Shown: positions 45,886 to 55,326, counted from the stretch's first letter. The stretch: 64,000 nucleotides of DNA from Simiduia aestuariiviva (GCF_014192475.1 NZ_JACHXZ010000001.1:1102110-1166109); one strand, 5' to 3'. Notes: a model not told the origin generated them from the sequence alone. Numbers and translations: made by a program.

Positions 45886-48756
45886 GTGTCGCACACACAG
45901 CAAGTGCCGTCGGCAGTGCGCGCCAGTCAGCTCACGCGTCAAATACCGCAGGAGTGGCTGTCATTGGCAGACGGCCTGCCATCACAACAAATACATAGCC
46001 TCGTGTTTGCCCAAAATCAGCTGTGGATGGCCACGCCGAATGGGTTGTGTGTGTTCGATGGCGAACACGTGGTGAAGTTGGACCAAGCGTCGGGCTTACT
46101 TACGCATGGTCTACGCACAATTAGTGCGGCTAAAGATCAGTTATTGGTCTGTTCTGACCTTGGCTTAGACGTCGTAGACTGCGGTAGCAAACGGGTACTG
46201 AACTCGCTCAACACTGCGGACTTTGGCATTGGTTGGTGCCAGTGTGCGGTAGCGCAACCAGATGCAAGCTACCTTATTGGGTCTGCCCGAGGGCTCCATC
46301 GTTGGCGCGCATCGCAAGCTGCGCCGACGCCGGTTTCGCCAAATCTTGCCGGCGAACCCATTGAAGACATGGCGACGGTTAACGGTAGCCTAGTATTAAT
46401 CTTTGCGCGTCTCTCCGGTCTTTGGGTGTATCGACAGGGCGAGGTTCAGCCGTTGTTTCCCGGCGGGCGTTCGGGCATTGAAGACATTCAGCATATTTCA
46501 GCCTCGCCCTTTGGTTTTCTGGTGACGACCCTAGACGCCATATACCAATTCACCGCCGATTTACATTTGATTGGCAAAGTGGGGCAAGGTACGCGCCGCT
46601 GGACGGCGGCGTTCCAGGTTACCGCCAATTACATGGTCGGCAGCGACGCCGGCAATCTCTATGAACTTGCGGAAACAGCATCGGGACCAGATATTCCTCA
46701 GCCATTGGTCGAGGGGCTGGCCGTCAACGATGTCACGTTTGATCCGTTTGGGAACGTGTGGGTGGCCACGGATTTTACCGGCGTCTTAAAGCTACCCGCT
46801 TTGGGCAATTTCATCGATTGTTATGTCAGCAAGTTGCGCAATTCCTATTTGTCGGTTCGCAATACATCTGATCATCGTGCGGTCGTGGTGGGTGGAACGA
46901 CAGCCAGTTTTTATTGTCCGTTTTCGTCCGAATTTTCCGCGCAGGAAATAGTCGCGCTGCGCGGGCACAAGTGTTGGGATGTAATCAATACCGCGGCCGG
47001 CGAGGTGTGGGCCGCTGCTGAGGCTGGCCTGATTTGGTTAACTAATATTAACAGCACATCTGCTGACTGCTACAAAGAGAAGTCTGTTGGCGCAGGTCGG
47101 TGTTTATATGATCTTGGCTCGGTGATGTTATTTGGCACCGTATCCGGGTTGTTTGCGTTTTATAAACAACACCACCGTTTCGAGCCAGTGCATGATGAAC
47201 ACAATAAAACATTGAGTTACGTGTATGCTATAGCAGAATATTCAGAGCACTATGTGTATGTGGGCACCTTAGGCCGCGGCTTGTGGCTCATGAATACGCA
47301 GAATTTTCATCTGTTGCCAGTGCCGTTGGTAGAGCCAGTGGCAAACATTTACAGTATTGCAACCAATGGTCGGCGCGCACTGGTGGCCGCCGATAATTAC
47401 TTAGTGTTGATTGACGGCGATGACAGCAAAATTGTGTATCGCAGCGAGTCTGCCGTCGCGGCTTGGGCCTGTGCTTGGTTTGATGACAATTTGGCGATTC
47501 TAGGTACTTCACAGGGTTTGGTGCTGCTTGACATCGCATCTGGACGTTTGATGTTTCAACTTAAGCAGTTTCCCACACGCATCCATTGGGAATTTACCAC
47601 TGCGCGTAGCTTGTGTCAGTCGGCGAGCGGGCGATATTGGTGTGGTACCAATGAGGCGTTGCAACACATTAACTTGGCTGCACTATTAGCCGCAGTAACG
47701 GCGCCAGAACCGCGCGTGGTGAGTGTGGAATCCGACGTAGACGTATCTGAAATGCAGGGAATGGTCACGGTGCTCGCCCCTCGGTGGCTGATGACCATGC
47801 AGCTTTCGAGCAGTTGGTATTGGTCGGAATCAAGTATTGGCTATCAATACCGCGTTGTTGGATTACATGAACAATGGCTGCCGCTCGGTGCGCCTACAAT
47901 TTATTTGTGCTCACTTCCCGTTGGACGTTACACGCTGGAAGTCAAAGTAACTTGCGACCTACTACAACCTGTTGCGCCCACAACATTGTTAGTGATTGAA
48001 GTGCTTGGGCCGACCCGTTTAGCGAAGTGGCGCCATTCAATAGTGAATCTGGGGGCGAACTTGATCAGTTCGTTGATGCACCCGCGCTGGATTTGGCGAC
48101 GCCGCCAACAATTGTTGAATTTCGAGCGTGCATTGCAATTAAAGGGCGCAGAGTTATCGAGTGCGCAGGCATCTATCAATGATCTGGTGGATCGCTCGAC
48201 CCAGCACATTTATCAAGATCGACTGACTGGGTTGTTGAATAGTCGAGGGCTGGAACAGCAATTGGCAGATTGGGTAGAGTTAGCCATGTCTGGCGATGGC
48301 AATGTGGGCGTGCTTGCCGTAGAAGTGGATAGTTTTCATGACTACATTAAACTCAGTGGACAGTTGAGTGCTGAACTCTGCCACCTAAAAATATCTGAAG
48401 CACTTCAGCGTACATTGAGTAATGACGCGGTTTGTGTGGCAACAGAACAGAGCGGTTACTTTGTGGTGGTATTGAATGGCGCTTCATTATCGCTTGCGCA
48501 GGCAACGGCCGGTCGGCTTCGCGAGGCTATCAATGATTTGCAGTTATCAAATCCGGCTTCAACGGTGAAAGAGCATGTTACGGTGAGTATTGGGTGCTTT
48601 GATTTGGTCTCGTTAGTTAACCGCTTGGTATCGATTAATAGCTATCCAGAGATGGAGCGTACTCGGTGGTTGGCCAATCAGCTTTTGACGGAGGCCAAAA
48701 GTCATCTAGCCGTTTGCCAGCAGGCAGGTGGCGATCAAGTTTTCCCTAAAACCTAA
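45886..48756 (+). CDS. Cytosolic beta-propeller / Y_Y_Y / degenerate GGDEF protein
   Basis: About 956 aa from the GTG at 45886 (GGGAA upstream); a TTG at 45850 is an alternative. Residues ~20-620 form repeated two-component-regulator-propeller blades, for example LPSQQIHSLVFAQNQLWMAT and NDVTFDPFGNVWVATD. A Y_Y_Y domain follows (~630-710, YRVVGLHEQWLPLG), then a coiled coil and a GGDEF-like domain (~780-945, DRLTGLLNSRGLEQQL). The GGDEF signature is replaced by QSGYFVVV, so it should not make c-di-GMP. Unlike typical relatives I see no signal peptide and no membrane helix, so it is probably a cytosolic sensor or scaffold. Confidence 0.82.
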   Translation: MSHTQQVPSAVRASQLTRQIPQEWLSLADGLPSQQIHSLVFAQNQLWMATPNGLCVFDGEHVVKLDQASGLLTHGLRTISAAKDQLLVCSDLGLDVVDCGSKRVLNSLNTADFGIGWCQCAVAQPDASYLIGSARGLHRWRASQAAPTPVSPNLAGEPIEDMATVNGSLVLIFARLSGLWVYRQGEVQPLFPGGRSGIEDIQHISASPFGFLVTTLDAIYQFTADLHLIGKVGQGTRRWTAAFQVTANYMVGSDAGNLYELAETASGPDIPQPLVEGLAVNDVTFDPFGNVWVATDFTGVLKLPALGNFIDCYVSKLRNSYLSVRNTSDHRAVVVGGTTASFYCPFSSEFSAQEIVALRGHKCWDVINTAAGEVWAAAEAGLIWLTNINSTSADCYKEKSVGAGRCLYDLGSVMLFGTVSGLFAFYKQHHRFEPVHDEHNKTLSYVYAIAEYSEHYVYVGTLGRGLWLMNTQNFHLLPVPLVEPVANIYSIATNGRRALVAADNYLVLIDGDDSKIVYRSESAVAAWACAWFDDNLAILGTSQGLVLLDIASGRLMFQLKQFPTRIHWEFTTARSLCQSASGRYWCGTNEALQHINLAALLAAVTAPEPRVVSVESDVDVSEMQGMVTVLAPRWLMTMQLSSSWYWSESSIGYQYRVVGLHEQWLPLGAPTIYLCSLPVGRYTLEVKVTCDLLQPVAPTTLLVIEVLGPTRLAKWRHSIVNLGANLISSLMHPRWIWRRRQQLLNFERALQLKGAELSSAQASINDLVDRSTQHIYQDRLTGLLNSRGLEQQLADWVELAMSGDGNVGVLAVEVDSFHDYIKLSGQLSAELCHLKISEALQRTLSNDAVCVATEQSGYFVVVLNGASLSLAQATAGRLREAINDLQLSNPASTVKEHVTVSIGCFDLVSLVNRLVSINSYPEMERTRWLANQLLTEAKSHLAVCQQAGGDQVFPKT

Positions 48757-48905
48757 AATTTTTTGGGCGTTTCCCGCTCCTTTTCCAAAAATTATTCTTT
48801 TGATCTAAATTCACGTGCCATAGGGCACACTGAAGCATATTGCCGGTGTTTACTGCGTAAATGGTGTTGCTGGAACAGCATTTTTATGTGCTTGCGCAAC
48901 CTCAT

Positions 48906-50543
48906 TCATGCCTTTGAGTCCCTGGGCAATTGGTCAAATGGTTTAAATCGATCGGCAATCGTCTCGATGTAGGCATCATCTTGCTGCTCTTCTGGCGAGG
49001 TGTCTTGTTGCGCGTTAGCTAGCGGCAGTTGTACTAAAAATTCCACGCCCGTGACGTCCAGTGGGATAAAGCTCAGCGTGGCGTTCTGTTGATCAGACGC
49101 AATGCTGAGCGCCCAGCGCGGTGGGTGCCGAAGGCTAGGCTCGAGTTTCACAAAGGTGGATTCAGCGCCGCTCAGGTTAATGGTGTGCGTTTTGCCATTG
49201 CTGTGCGCGGTGATCTCAATGCTCCGCAACGGTCGGCGAAACGCCCATTGAAGGCAATCTAGCGGTTGCTCAGCGTCGCAGTCATTGGCGACCAGTGTTT
49301 TATTGATGCAACTGGGTTTGCCATCGCGCACCTGCACGTCGACCACTTCAGTTTGAATTTCGTTGCCCTCGAACCCCTGGCCCTGTAACTCCAAGCGCAG
49401 CGAGTAGCTCTCGGGTTGGTTGACGACATTGCGGTGGCTTATTTGGCCCTCGTAGCCGGCCACTATTTGTTTTACAAAATAGAGTCCCAAGCCTTTTCCG
49501 TGGATTTGATCCTCAGTACGCGTGGTAAATCCCAGTTGGTAGATTTGCTGGGCTTTTGAGTCTGGGATGTGGGGCCCGTGGTTGTAAACCGACAATTGAA
49601 TGGCCTGAGTATTTTTAGTGAGTGAGATAACCACTCTTTGATGTTGAGCGTGCGCTGCGGTACTTTGCTGGCCGTGAAAGTAGAGCGCATTTTTAATCAG
49701 GTTTTCTGCGGCGAGCACAATATGATTTTCGTTACCCAGCAGTTGGCATTGGTGGTCTAGGTAGCATTGGAACTGACTGTTGCCAAGTCGGATGATGTCT
49801 GGAGTGTCGGACAATTCACTGGCCGCCCCCTGCAGGCTGGGTTCAAGTGCACGATAGATCGCTTGATGGGCAAAGAAGGTGGGAACGAATGGCAGCTTGT
49901 GGTCCGGCTCTAATTGCTGCTGGTAAAAATATTCTTCACAGTCGCAGATGTGATTGTTGATGTGCAGCGCCATATTGTCAGCCGTGGATAAGTCCAATAG
50001 ATCCCACAGGTAGCTAAGGCTAATCAACGCTTGCTCAAAACCGCTGTGTTGCGGGTTCATTCGCTGGCCGGCACGCAACGCTTGTTGAATTTTATCGTAA
50101 CTAATGACGCCGTTGTGCCTAACTTCGGCGGCTATACCTTTGAAGTGCAGATATTTTTCATCGTACTCAATGTATTCTAAGAGTTTGTCGCCAATAAAGG
50201 CTTTCAGCTTTTCTGTTTGATTCGAGTGGCGCTGCGCTTTTTGTTGCAGTTGGCGCTTGCTCTGTTTGATGTGATCGAGCTGAGTCGCTAGATTTGCCTG
50301 TGCGTTATTGGCGCGACGGCGCTGGTACTGAAACCATAACAAGTCTACTAGCCAACATATGAGACCGGCGCACAGTGCGATCTCAGGATATGGGGGCGTA
50401 AACAGGTCTGATTCAAGTTTGAGCGCCTGCTGCCATTCCGGTCGTGCAGCAATCATTGTGAAAAGGGCCGCGCCCAGCAGTGCAATGGCGCCCAGCCAAG
50501 GGGTGCGTAAAAAGCTGCGCGTTAATGTTTTATCAGTTGCCAT
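48906..50543 (-). CDS. Membrane sensor kinase with HATPase domain, no recognisable HisKA
   Basis: 545-aa protein. Two hydrophobic segments (~16-32 and ~54-74) with a short periplasmic loop, a coiled coil (~75-125), a central helical region, and a GHKL ATPase domain with N box ENLIKNALYF (~280), VYNHGPHIP, and GKGLGLYFVKQIV (~347). No H-E-x-x-x-P phosphoacceptor box is seen; a His in EVRHNGV (~residue 142) is a candidate. About 150 residues follow the ATPase core, unusual for such kinases. It starts 9 bases after the response regulator gene with AAGGAA upstream, so they form a pair. Confidence 0.85.
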   Translation of the reverse strand: MATDKTLTRSFLRTPWLGAIALLGAALFTMIAARPEWQQALKLESDLFTPPYPEIALCAGLICWLVDLLWFQYQRRRANNAQANLATQLDHIKQSKRQLQQKAQRHSNQTEKLKAFIGDKLLEYIEYDEKYLHFKGIAAEVRHNGVISYDKIQQALRAGQRMNPQHSGFEQALISLSYLWDLLDLSTADNMALHINNHICDCEEYFYQQQLEPDHKLPFVPTFFAHQAIYRALEPSLQGAASELSDTPDIIRLGNSQFQCYLDHQCQLLGNENHIVLAAENLIKNALYFHGQQSTAAHAQHQRVVISLTKNTQAIQLSVYNHGPHIPDSKAQQIYQLGFTTRTEDQIHGKGLGLYFVKQIVAGYEGQISHRNVVNQPESYSLRLELQGQGFEGNEIQTEVVDVQVRDGKPSCINKTLVANDCDAEQPLDCLQWAFRRPLRSIEITAHSNGKTHTINLSGAESTFVKLEPSLRHPPRWALSIASDQQNATLSFIPLDVTGVEFLVQLPLANAQQDTSPEEQQDDAYIETIADRFKPFDQLPRDSKA

Positions 50544-50552
50544 AGGTATTCC

Positions 50553-51335
50553 TTATTTGGGCGTGGACCAGGCGTAGGCACCTTGGTCGCCCGCAGTTAT
50601 GATGCCCGATCCGGTTTTACATCGAGCCGTAAAGCTGCTCGCACCACCCTCCGCGTAGTCGAAAGCGCTGCGCAGTGTGCGTATATGTTGGCGGTAGTTG
50701 GCAGATGAAAATTTTTCGGGGTCCGCGTCCAATGCTTCGGCCATGGCCAGTGTGCCGACCGCGCGAGGACTCACCTCAACGAGATGTTTAAGAATCTTCC
50801 TCGGTGTTGGTGCCAGCGCACGTTTAGGGTTGTTCGGATTCATCAGTTTGACACCGCGCCAGTAGACATCCCAAGTTTGTAAATCGATGGTTAGCTCGCC
50901 ACGAGACAAGGTTTGCGCCGCAGCCGCGTGTGTAAGTTGGCGTTGACGTAAAATGGCTTTGATGCGCCAGCATAAAACCTGTTCGACATTGCGTTGATGC
51001 TTGGCAATAAAATCGTGGGGCTGGGTTCGCTCGAAAGCGCTCGCTTCGATGTCCGTACCGCTGTGTTCTGACAGGTAAATAATGGGCAGATCGGGCCACT
51101 TTTTCTGCAGCGCTTGTGCAACGGCGAAGCCCGCGCTGTCGTTGCCATTCATGTTGGCGTCCAATATCGCGATATCGGGAGCCCGACTGGCTTGGGCAAT
51201 GTATTGCTTGGCCGAATCGGTAAGATGGAACACCTCTAGCTGATTATCTTGCCCGTCAAAGTCGCCCGAACTCAGGGCTGCAGAGAACTTCTCTACCCAG
51301 TGGCTTTGATCTTCAACCCAAAATATGTGTGCCAT
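50553..51335 (-). CDS. Response regulator, REC plus winged-helix DNA-binding domain
   Basis: 260-aa regulator. The receiver domain (~1-125) has acidic VEDQ at the start, phosphoacceptor Asp59 (AILDANMNG), Ser in IYLSEHSG and Lys in FIAKHQ. The C-terminal part (~150-255) resembles an OmpR-type winged helix (LSRGELTIDLQTWDVYWRG; SANYRQHIRTLRSAFDYAEG) but its final hairpin is diverged. It leads the minus-strand regulator-kinase operon and diverges from the membrane protein/vWA lipoprotein pair, its likely target. Confidence 0.85.
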   Translation of the reverse strand: MAHIFWVEDQSHWVEKFSAALSSGDFDGQDNQLEVFHLTDSAKQYIAQASRAPDIAILDANMNGNDSAGFAVAQALQKKWPDLPIIYLSEHSGTDIEASAFERTQPHDFIAKHQRNVEQVLCWRIKAILRQRQLTHAAAAQTLSRGELTIDLQTWDVYWRGVKLMNPNNPKRALAPTPRKILKHLVEVSPRAVGTLAMAEALDADPEKFSSANYRQHIRTLRSAFDYAEGGASSFTARCKTGSGIITAGDQGAYAWSTPK

Positions 51336-51460
51336 TATGTGACCTGCGTCTCGTTTTTATGGGCCTGCGCCGCGCGTCGCTGCTTTTCTCACGGATTTTT
51401 CACAGCCCCTGCTTATAACAACACCAAGGACGCCTGCAAATGAGTAGGCCATAGGTTTTG

Positions 51461-51466
51461 TATAAC
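51461..51466 (+). promoter_or_regulatory. Candidate -10 box for the membrane protein/vWA operon
   Basis: TATAAC preceded by TG (extended -10-like TTTTG), 20 bases before the ATG of the membrane protein. No convincing -35 is present, as expected of an activator-dependent promoter in the 150-base divergent spacer with the response regulator gene. A GGGAGA ribosome site follows. Confidence 0.35.
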
Positions 51467-51485
51467 ACATTGTGGGAGACAGCAA

Positions 51486-52943
51486 ATGTCTAGTGATCTG
51501 TTTGTGATCTGGCCCGGTGAGCCGGCTGTTAATCTGGCCCTCTGGCTGGTAATTATAGTGGTGATGATGTATCTCGGACGCGATGCCTCTCACCAATTGT
51601 TAAATCAAACGGGGCGCAGTATTTATCGCACTATGCGTATTGCCGCCTTTAGCCTGCGGGCCTGGCAGCAAACCCTGCGAACGCGCAACCAGGCGATTTT
51701 GCAGAGTGCGGGTGAGGCACAGGTTCGACGCGTCATAGAGCGCGAGTTTGTGCGCGTCAACGACACCATTGCTCGTGACTTGGGCCACTACCCAACCTTG
51801 CACCGTCAGGTGAGCGACACAGTGAGCCGGCTAGAAGACGATTACAACCGCGCCATAGATACACCACCGTCTCCGCCGGCGTGGTTGGAAGTGGTCAATA
51901 CTGTGGCATCAATTCCTCGCAATGGCGACCCCGCGGCGGTGAAAATTCTGGATAGGATTCAACAGACTCTCGAGGGCGCTCACCGCGAGACAATGGATGC
52001 CTATATCAAAGCGAGTCGTCAATCGCACAAGCTGTTGGGTTCCATGCAGCCCCTGTGGCGGCAGGTGGGTGCAGACTTGCAAAAAGTAAAGCACGACGTC
52101 GAAAGTCTTGAAGAGCGCGCCGCGGTTATCGACGAACATATGACTGAGTATCAAGCCATTCGCAATTCCAGCGAAGCGGCCATGTCAAAACTGACTTCAT
52201 CATCGCTGACGCAATTTTTTATCTCTGGGTTAGTGCTGGTGATTGCGGTCATGGGCGGCCTAATTAACTTTCAGTTGATTGCCATGCCCATGTCAGAAAT
52301 GGTGGGTGGGACCAGCTATATCGGAGCCATGAAAACCTCGGACATCGCTGCGCTGGTGATTATTTTGGTGGAAATAGCCATGGGGTTGTTTTTACTGGAG
52401 TCGCTGCGTATCACCCACTTGTTCCCGATTATTGGCTCGATGGACGATCGCGTGCGTCGCCGCATGATTTGGGTAACGCTAACCATTTTGACGATTCTGG
52501 CTACCGTTGAGGCGTCACTGGCGTATATGCGTGATCTGTTGGCGCTGGATCGTGAAGCACTCACACAAACGCTGGCCGGGGCCAGCGTGGTGGAGGCTAA
52601 TTTTCGGTGGATTCCCTCATTGGGGCAGATGATTATGGGCTTCATCTTGCCTTTTGCTTTGGCGTTTGTGGCGATACCGCTCGAATCATTTATTCACTCT
52701 GTACGCACTGTTGTCGGTTTGTTTGCGCAGGGCGTGTTAACGCTGTTGGCACTACTGGCGCGTTTGCTGGGTGCATTGGTGCAGCACGCGTTTCGGATTC
52801 TGGTACATGCTTACGATCTGGTCATTATGGTGCCGCTCAGTATTGAGCGCCTCGTAACGCGCAGCGCGCGCAGTAAGGTGCAAACCAGCAGCAGCGGCGC
52901 GAATACCGAAGTCCTTTGGCAGAAAGAGGAGAGCCAGTCATGA
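51486..52943 (+). CDS. Multi-pass membrane protein with large coiled-coil domain, unknown
   Basis: 485-aa protein that I do not recognise. One hydrophobic segment near the N terminus (~15-32), a ~200-residue hydrophilic helical region with predicted coiled coil (~55-235), then about five hydrophobic segments (~240-262, 284-303, 321-340, 382-400, 412-440). ATG with GGGAGAC upstream. Its stop overlaps the vWA lipoprotein start by 4 bases (ATGA), so the two proteins probably act together in the envelope. Divergent from a two-component pair that likely controls it. Confidence 0.8.
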   Translation: MSSDLFVIWPGEPAVNLALWLVIIVVMMYLGRDASHQLLNQTGRSIYRTMRIAAFSLRAWQQTLRTRNQAILQSAGEAQVRRVIEREFVRVNDTIARDLGHYPTLHRQVSDTVSRLEDDYNRAIDTPPSPPAWLEVVNTVASIPRNGDPAAVKILDRIQQTLEGAHRETMDAYIKASRQSHKLLGSMQPLWRQVGADLQKVKHDVESLEERAAVIDEHMTEYQAIRNSSEAAMSKLTSSSLTQFFISGLVLVIAVMGGLINFQLIAMPMSEMVGGTSYIGAMKTSDIAALVIILVEIAMGLFLLESLRITHLFPIIGSMDDRVRRRMIWVTLTILTILATVEASLAYMRDLLALDREALTQTLAGASVVEANFRWIPSLGQMIMGFILPFALAFVAIPLESFIHSVRTVVGLFAQGVLTLLALLARLLGALVQHAFRILVHAYDLVIMVPLSIERLVTRSARSKVQTSSSGANTEVLWQKEESQS

Positions 52944-53587
52944 ACAAGTTGATCACCCTAGGATTGGTGCTGGCGTTGACGGCCTGCACGCAAAAGGTGC
53001 CGCAGCAGCGAGCAGTGTATCTATTGCTGGACACCTCCGGCACCTACACAGAGGAACTCACTAAAGCGCAAAACATTCTGAATTATTTGTTGGCCACGTT
53101 AGATAGCGGCGATTCAGTGGCAGTGGCGCGTATCGATAGCGGCAGCTTTAGCGAGAAAGATATTATCGCCAAGGTGACGCTCGATGAGCGTCCCAGTCAG
53201 GCCAACCAACAAAAACGCGCGTTTAAGCAGCGAATGGATGACTACGTTAAGAGCGTCACTCGTGGCAGCCGCAATACCGATATCACCGGTGGTTTGATTC
53301 AGGCCAGTGAGTACTTGGCGGAAACCGGTGCAGGTGAGCAGTACGTATTGATCTTTTCAGATTTGGAAGAGGATCTCGCGAAGGGGCACATTCGAGACTT
53401 TCCCATCACCTTGGCGGGTATCAATGTGGTGGCGCTCAATGTCACTAAATTGCGCAGCGATAACATTGATCCGCGGGATTATCTAAAGCGTTTGGCCCGT
53501 TGGCAGGAGCGCGTAGTGACCGGTGGCGGTCACTGGCAGGTCGTCAATGATTTGGAGCGCTTGGATCAGCTAATTGCCAGTCGTTAA
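52940..53587 (+). CDS. Lipoprotein with von Willebrand factor A-like domain
   Basis: 215-aa predicted lipoprotein. The lipobox LTAC places the acylated Cys at residue 16; the +2 residue is Thr, consistent with outer-membrane sorting. The vWA fold follows immediately: MIDAS-like DTSGT at 31-35, Thr/Asp in NTDITGG, and Asp in FSDLEED. So metal-dependent protein binding is plausible. The frame extends to 52916, but ATG 52940 has a GAGGAGAG site and gives the signal peptide. Translationally coupled to the membrane protein and followed by a strong terminator. Confidence 0.85.
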   Translation: MNKLITLGLVLALTACTQKVPQQRAVYLLLDTSGTYTEELTKAQNILNYLLATLDSGDSVAVARIDSGSFSEKDIIAKVTLDERPSQANQQKRAFKQRMDDYVKSVTRGSRNTDITGGLIQASEYLAETGAGEQYVLIFSDLEEDLAKGHIRDFPITLAGINVVALNVTKLRSDNIDPRDYLKRLARWQERVVTGGGHWQVVNDLERLDQLIASR

Positions 53588-53627
53588 CAGTTCTTCTGCA
53601 GGTGTTTTTGCACCTGTTCCCTCGCTT

Positions 53628-53653
53628 CGGCGCCGTTAGGGCGCCGTTTTTTT
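53628..53653 (+). terminator. Intrinsic terminator after the vWA lipoprotein gene
   Basis: CGGCGCC (53628-53634), 5-base loop, GGCGCCG (53640-53646), then seven T. It overlaps the last codons of the convergent solute-binding protein gene, so that protein's C-terminal codons double as a terminator. Confidence 0.9.
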
Positions 53654-54427
53654 GTCCACTAATCGGGGTGTGGGTGCGTTAAGGTAGCGCTCTAGCATCG
53701 CATCGATTTTGCCCTCGCGATGCAATTGTTGGTACACCTCTGAAAGTTGTGCCGCACTCACCGGTGACTTGGGTGAAATGCCACTGACGGTGTCATAGGG
53801 GATATTCCAGCTGGTCACCACTTCAAACCGATCGTGCGCTTGGTGTTGTTGCAAAAAGTAGGCAATTAAAATATTGGAGTCGAGTAAGGCATCCAGTCGC
53901 CCTTGCGCTAACCGCTTGAAGTTCGCCTCCACATCCTTGGCATCGTCGCGCACCACCGTGCTTCGGTAGGGTTCATCGGACAGGCCGCGGTAGTGGTAGC
54001 CCAAAATCATCCCGACGCGTTTGCCCACTAGGTCATCTAGGGAATTGACTGTAAAGGTTCTCCCTTTTGCTTGGACCAACTGGTTATATTCGCGAATGAG
54101 GGTGCTGGTCCACTCCAGCGCCTCGGGTTTCTGTACCCAAGTGGGATGCCCCAGCAGCATGACATGGACCTTGCCACTGGCCAGATACTGTTCAATGCGC
54201 TTGCGAGGCACGCGCCGGAAAATCACGGGGCGTGCAAGGCGTTCGCTGATGAGCTCTGCAAGATCCCAATAGACGCCGCCCGAGACCTGATTGTTGTGCA
54301 TGAAAACATAGGGCTCTTCTGCGTAGCCACCATAGGCGATTACCAATGGCTGTTTATTGGTCGATGTCGGTTTGGCCTCTGCAAATTGCACGAGCAAGGC
54401 GGCAAACAACATGAACGCTAAACGCAT
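53636..54427 (-). CDS. Periplasmic solute-binding protein-like (family 3)
   Basis: 263-aa secreted protein with a signal peptide (MRLAFMLFAALLVQFAEA) followed by a type II periplasmic-binding fold: VIAYGGYAEEPYVF, GGVYWDLAELISERL, LDDLVGKRVGMILGYHY and GRLDALLDSNILIAYFL. The ATG at 54427 is chosen over the frame start at 54469 because it begins the signal peptide. No ABC permease or ATPase is nearby, so it may be a free-standing sensor-type binding protein rather than a transporter part. Ligand unknown. Confidence 0.82.
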   Translation of the reverse strand: MRLAFMLFAALLVQFAEAKPTSTNKQPLVIAYGGYAEEPYVFMHNNQVSGGVYWDLAELISERLARPVIFRRVPRKRIEQYLASGKVHVMLLGHPTWVQKPEALEWTSTLIREYNQLVQAKGRTFTVNSLDDLVGKRVGMILGYHYRGLSDEPYRSTVVRDDAKDVEANFKRLAQGRLDALLDSNILIAYFLQQHQAHDRFEVVTSWNIPYDTVSGISPKSPVSAAQLSEVYQQLHREGKIDAMLERYLNAPTPRLVDKKTAP

Positions 54428-54524
54428 AGTGCAGGTCCCCAGCAGGTCGTTGGTGCCCAAATGAGGCACCTTAAGGAAGACCCACTGAGTATAGCAGCCG
54501 GGGGCTATTGGAGATGCGCGGGGG

Positions 54525-54932
54525 TTAGGCGGCGGTTTTGGCGCAGGTGGCCGGAGGTGGCTGATGGAAGCGCTTTTCTAAGTAGGCGATGATGTCGTTG
54601 GACTCAAACAGCCATTGCACCTGTTCGCCCTCTTGAATGCGAAGGCAGGGCGCTTTCACCTTGCCGGTAGCTGATTTGAGTTCAAGACGGAATTCGGAGC
54701 CGTCGTGAATATTGCGTGTTTGCATCGGTAAATTTAGTCGTCGCAGCGCACGGCGGGTTTTTATGCAGAAAGGGCAGGCATAAAACTGGTACAACGCCAT
54801 GTGAGCCAGTTGGGCATTGACTTTAGCTTGTTCCGGCTTGGATCGTTTCATGGGCGCGGGGCGAGTCAGGTAGTCCACGAGAATGATGATGCGGCCAAGG
54901 CCTTCGCGGAGCAATTTCAAGATTATGCGCAT
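54525..54932 (-). CDS. Glutaredoxin-like / GST N-terminal domain protein
   Basis: 135-aa protein with a hydrophobic/basic N-terminal helix (MRIILKLLREGLGRIIILVDYL) that may anchor it to the membrane, then a thioredoxin-fold domain with the redox motif YACPFCIKTRRALRRL and the GSH-binding KAPCLRI and SNDIIAYL segments. Dithiol glutaredoxin activity is plausible. ATG 54932 is preferred over the frame start at 54977. Divergent from the parvulin gene. Confidence 0.85.
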   Translation of the reverse strand: MRIILKLLREGLGRIIILVDYLTRPAPMKRSKPEQAKVNAQLAHMALYQFYACPFCIKTRRALRRLNLPMQTRNIHDGSEFRLELKSATGKVKAPCLRIQEGEQVQWLFESNDIIAYLEKRFHQPPPATCAKTAA

Positions 54933-55044
54933 AATGTTGTTTTGGCTTAAGCTAAAATGGCGCGCATTATAGGCCATTGTGGCGCAAGATTTAACGTTTA
55001 ATCTGCACCCTGCTGGTTAAATTTCAGTCAATTTTGGAGTTGTT

Positions 55045-55326
55045 ATGCCCAAAGCCTCGGCTCGTCATATTCTCGTGAAAACCAAAGCTGAAGCCGAACG
55101 GCTGAAGCAGTTATTATCCAATGGTGCGGATTTTGGTCAGTTGGCTAAAAAGCACTCAACCTGCCCATCCGGGAGAAAAGGGGGTGATTTGGGTGAATTT
55201 GGCCCCGGCCAAATGGTTAAGGCATTTGATCAAGTGGTGTTTAAAAAGCCTGTGCTGGTGGTACATGGGCCGATCAAAACGCAATTTGGCTTCCATTTAA
55301 TCGAGACCATCTATCGAGATGAGTGA
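55045..55326 (+). CDS. ppiC: Parvulin-type peptidyl-prolyl isomerase PpiC
   Basis: 93-aa single-domain cytosolic parvulin. The motifs [39 protein letters not shown] and TQFGFHLIE cover the complete rotamase domain, with the catalytic His residues at both ends. TTGGAG ribosome site upstream. Free-standing gene of the usual PpiC length. Confidence 0.93.
   Translation: MPKASARHILVKTKAEAERLKQLLSNGADFGQLAKKHSTCPSGRKGGDLGEFGPGQMVKAFDQVVFKKPVLVVHGPIKTQFGFHLIETIYRDE

Noticed and set aside
53599-53616. Hairpin CAGGTG/CACCTG just after the vWA gene
   Set aside because: The T-run is in the loop and not after the stem; the real terminator follows at 53628-53653.
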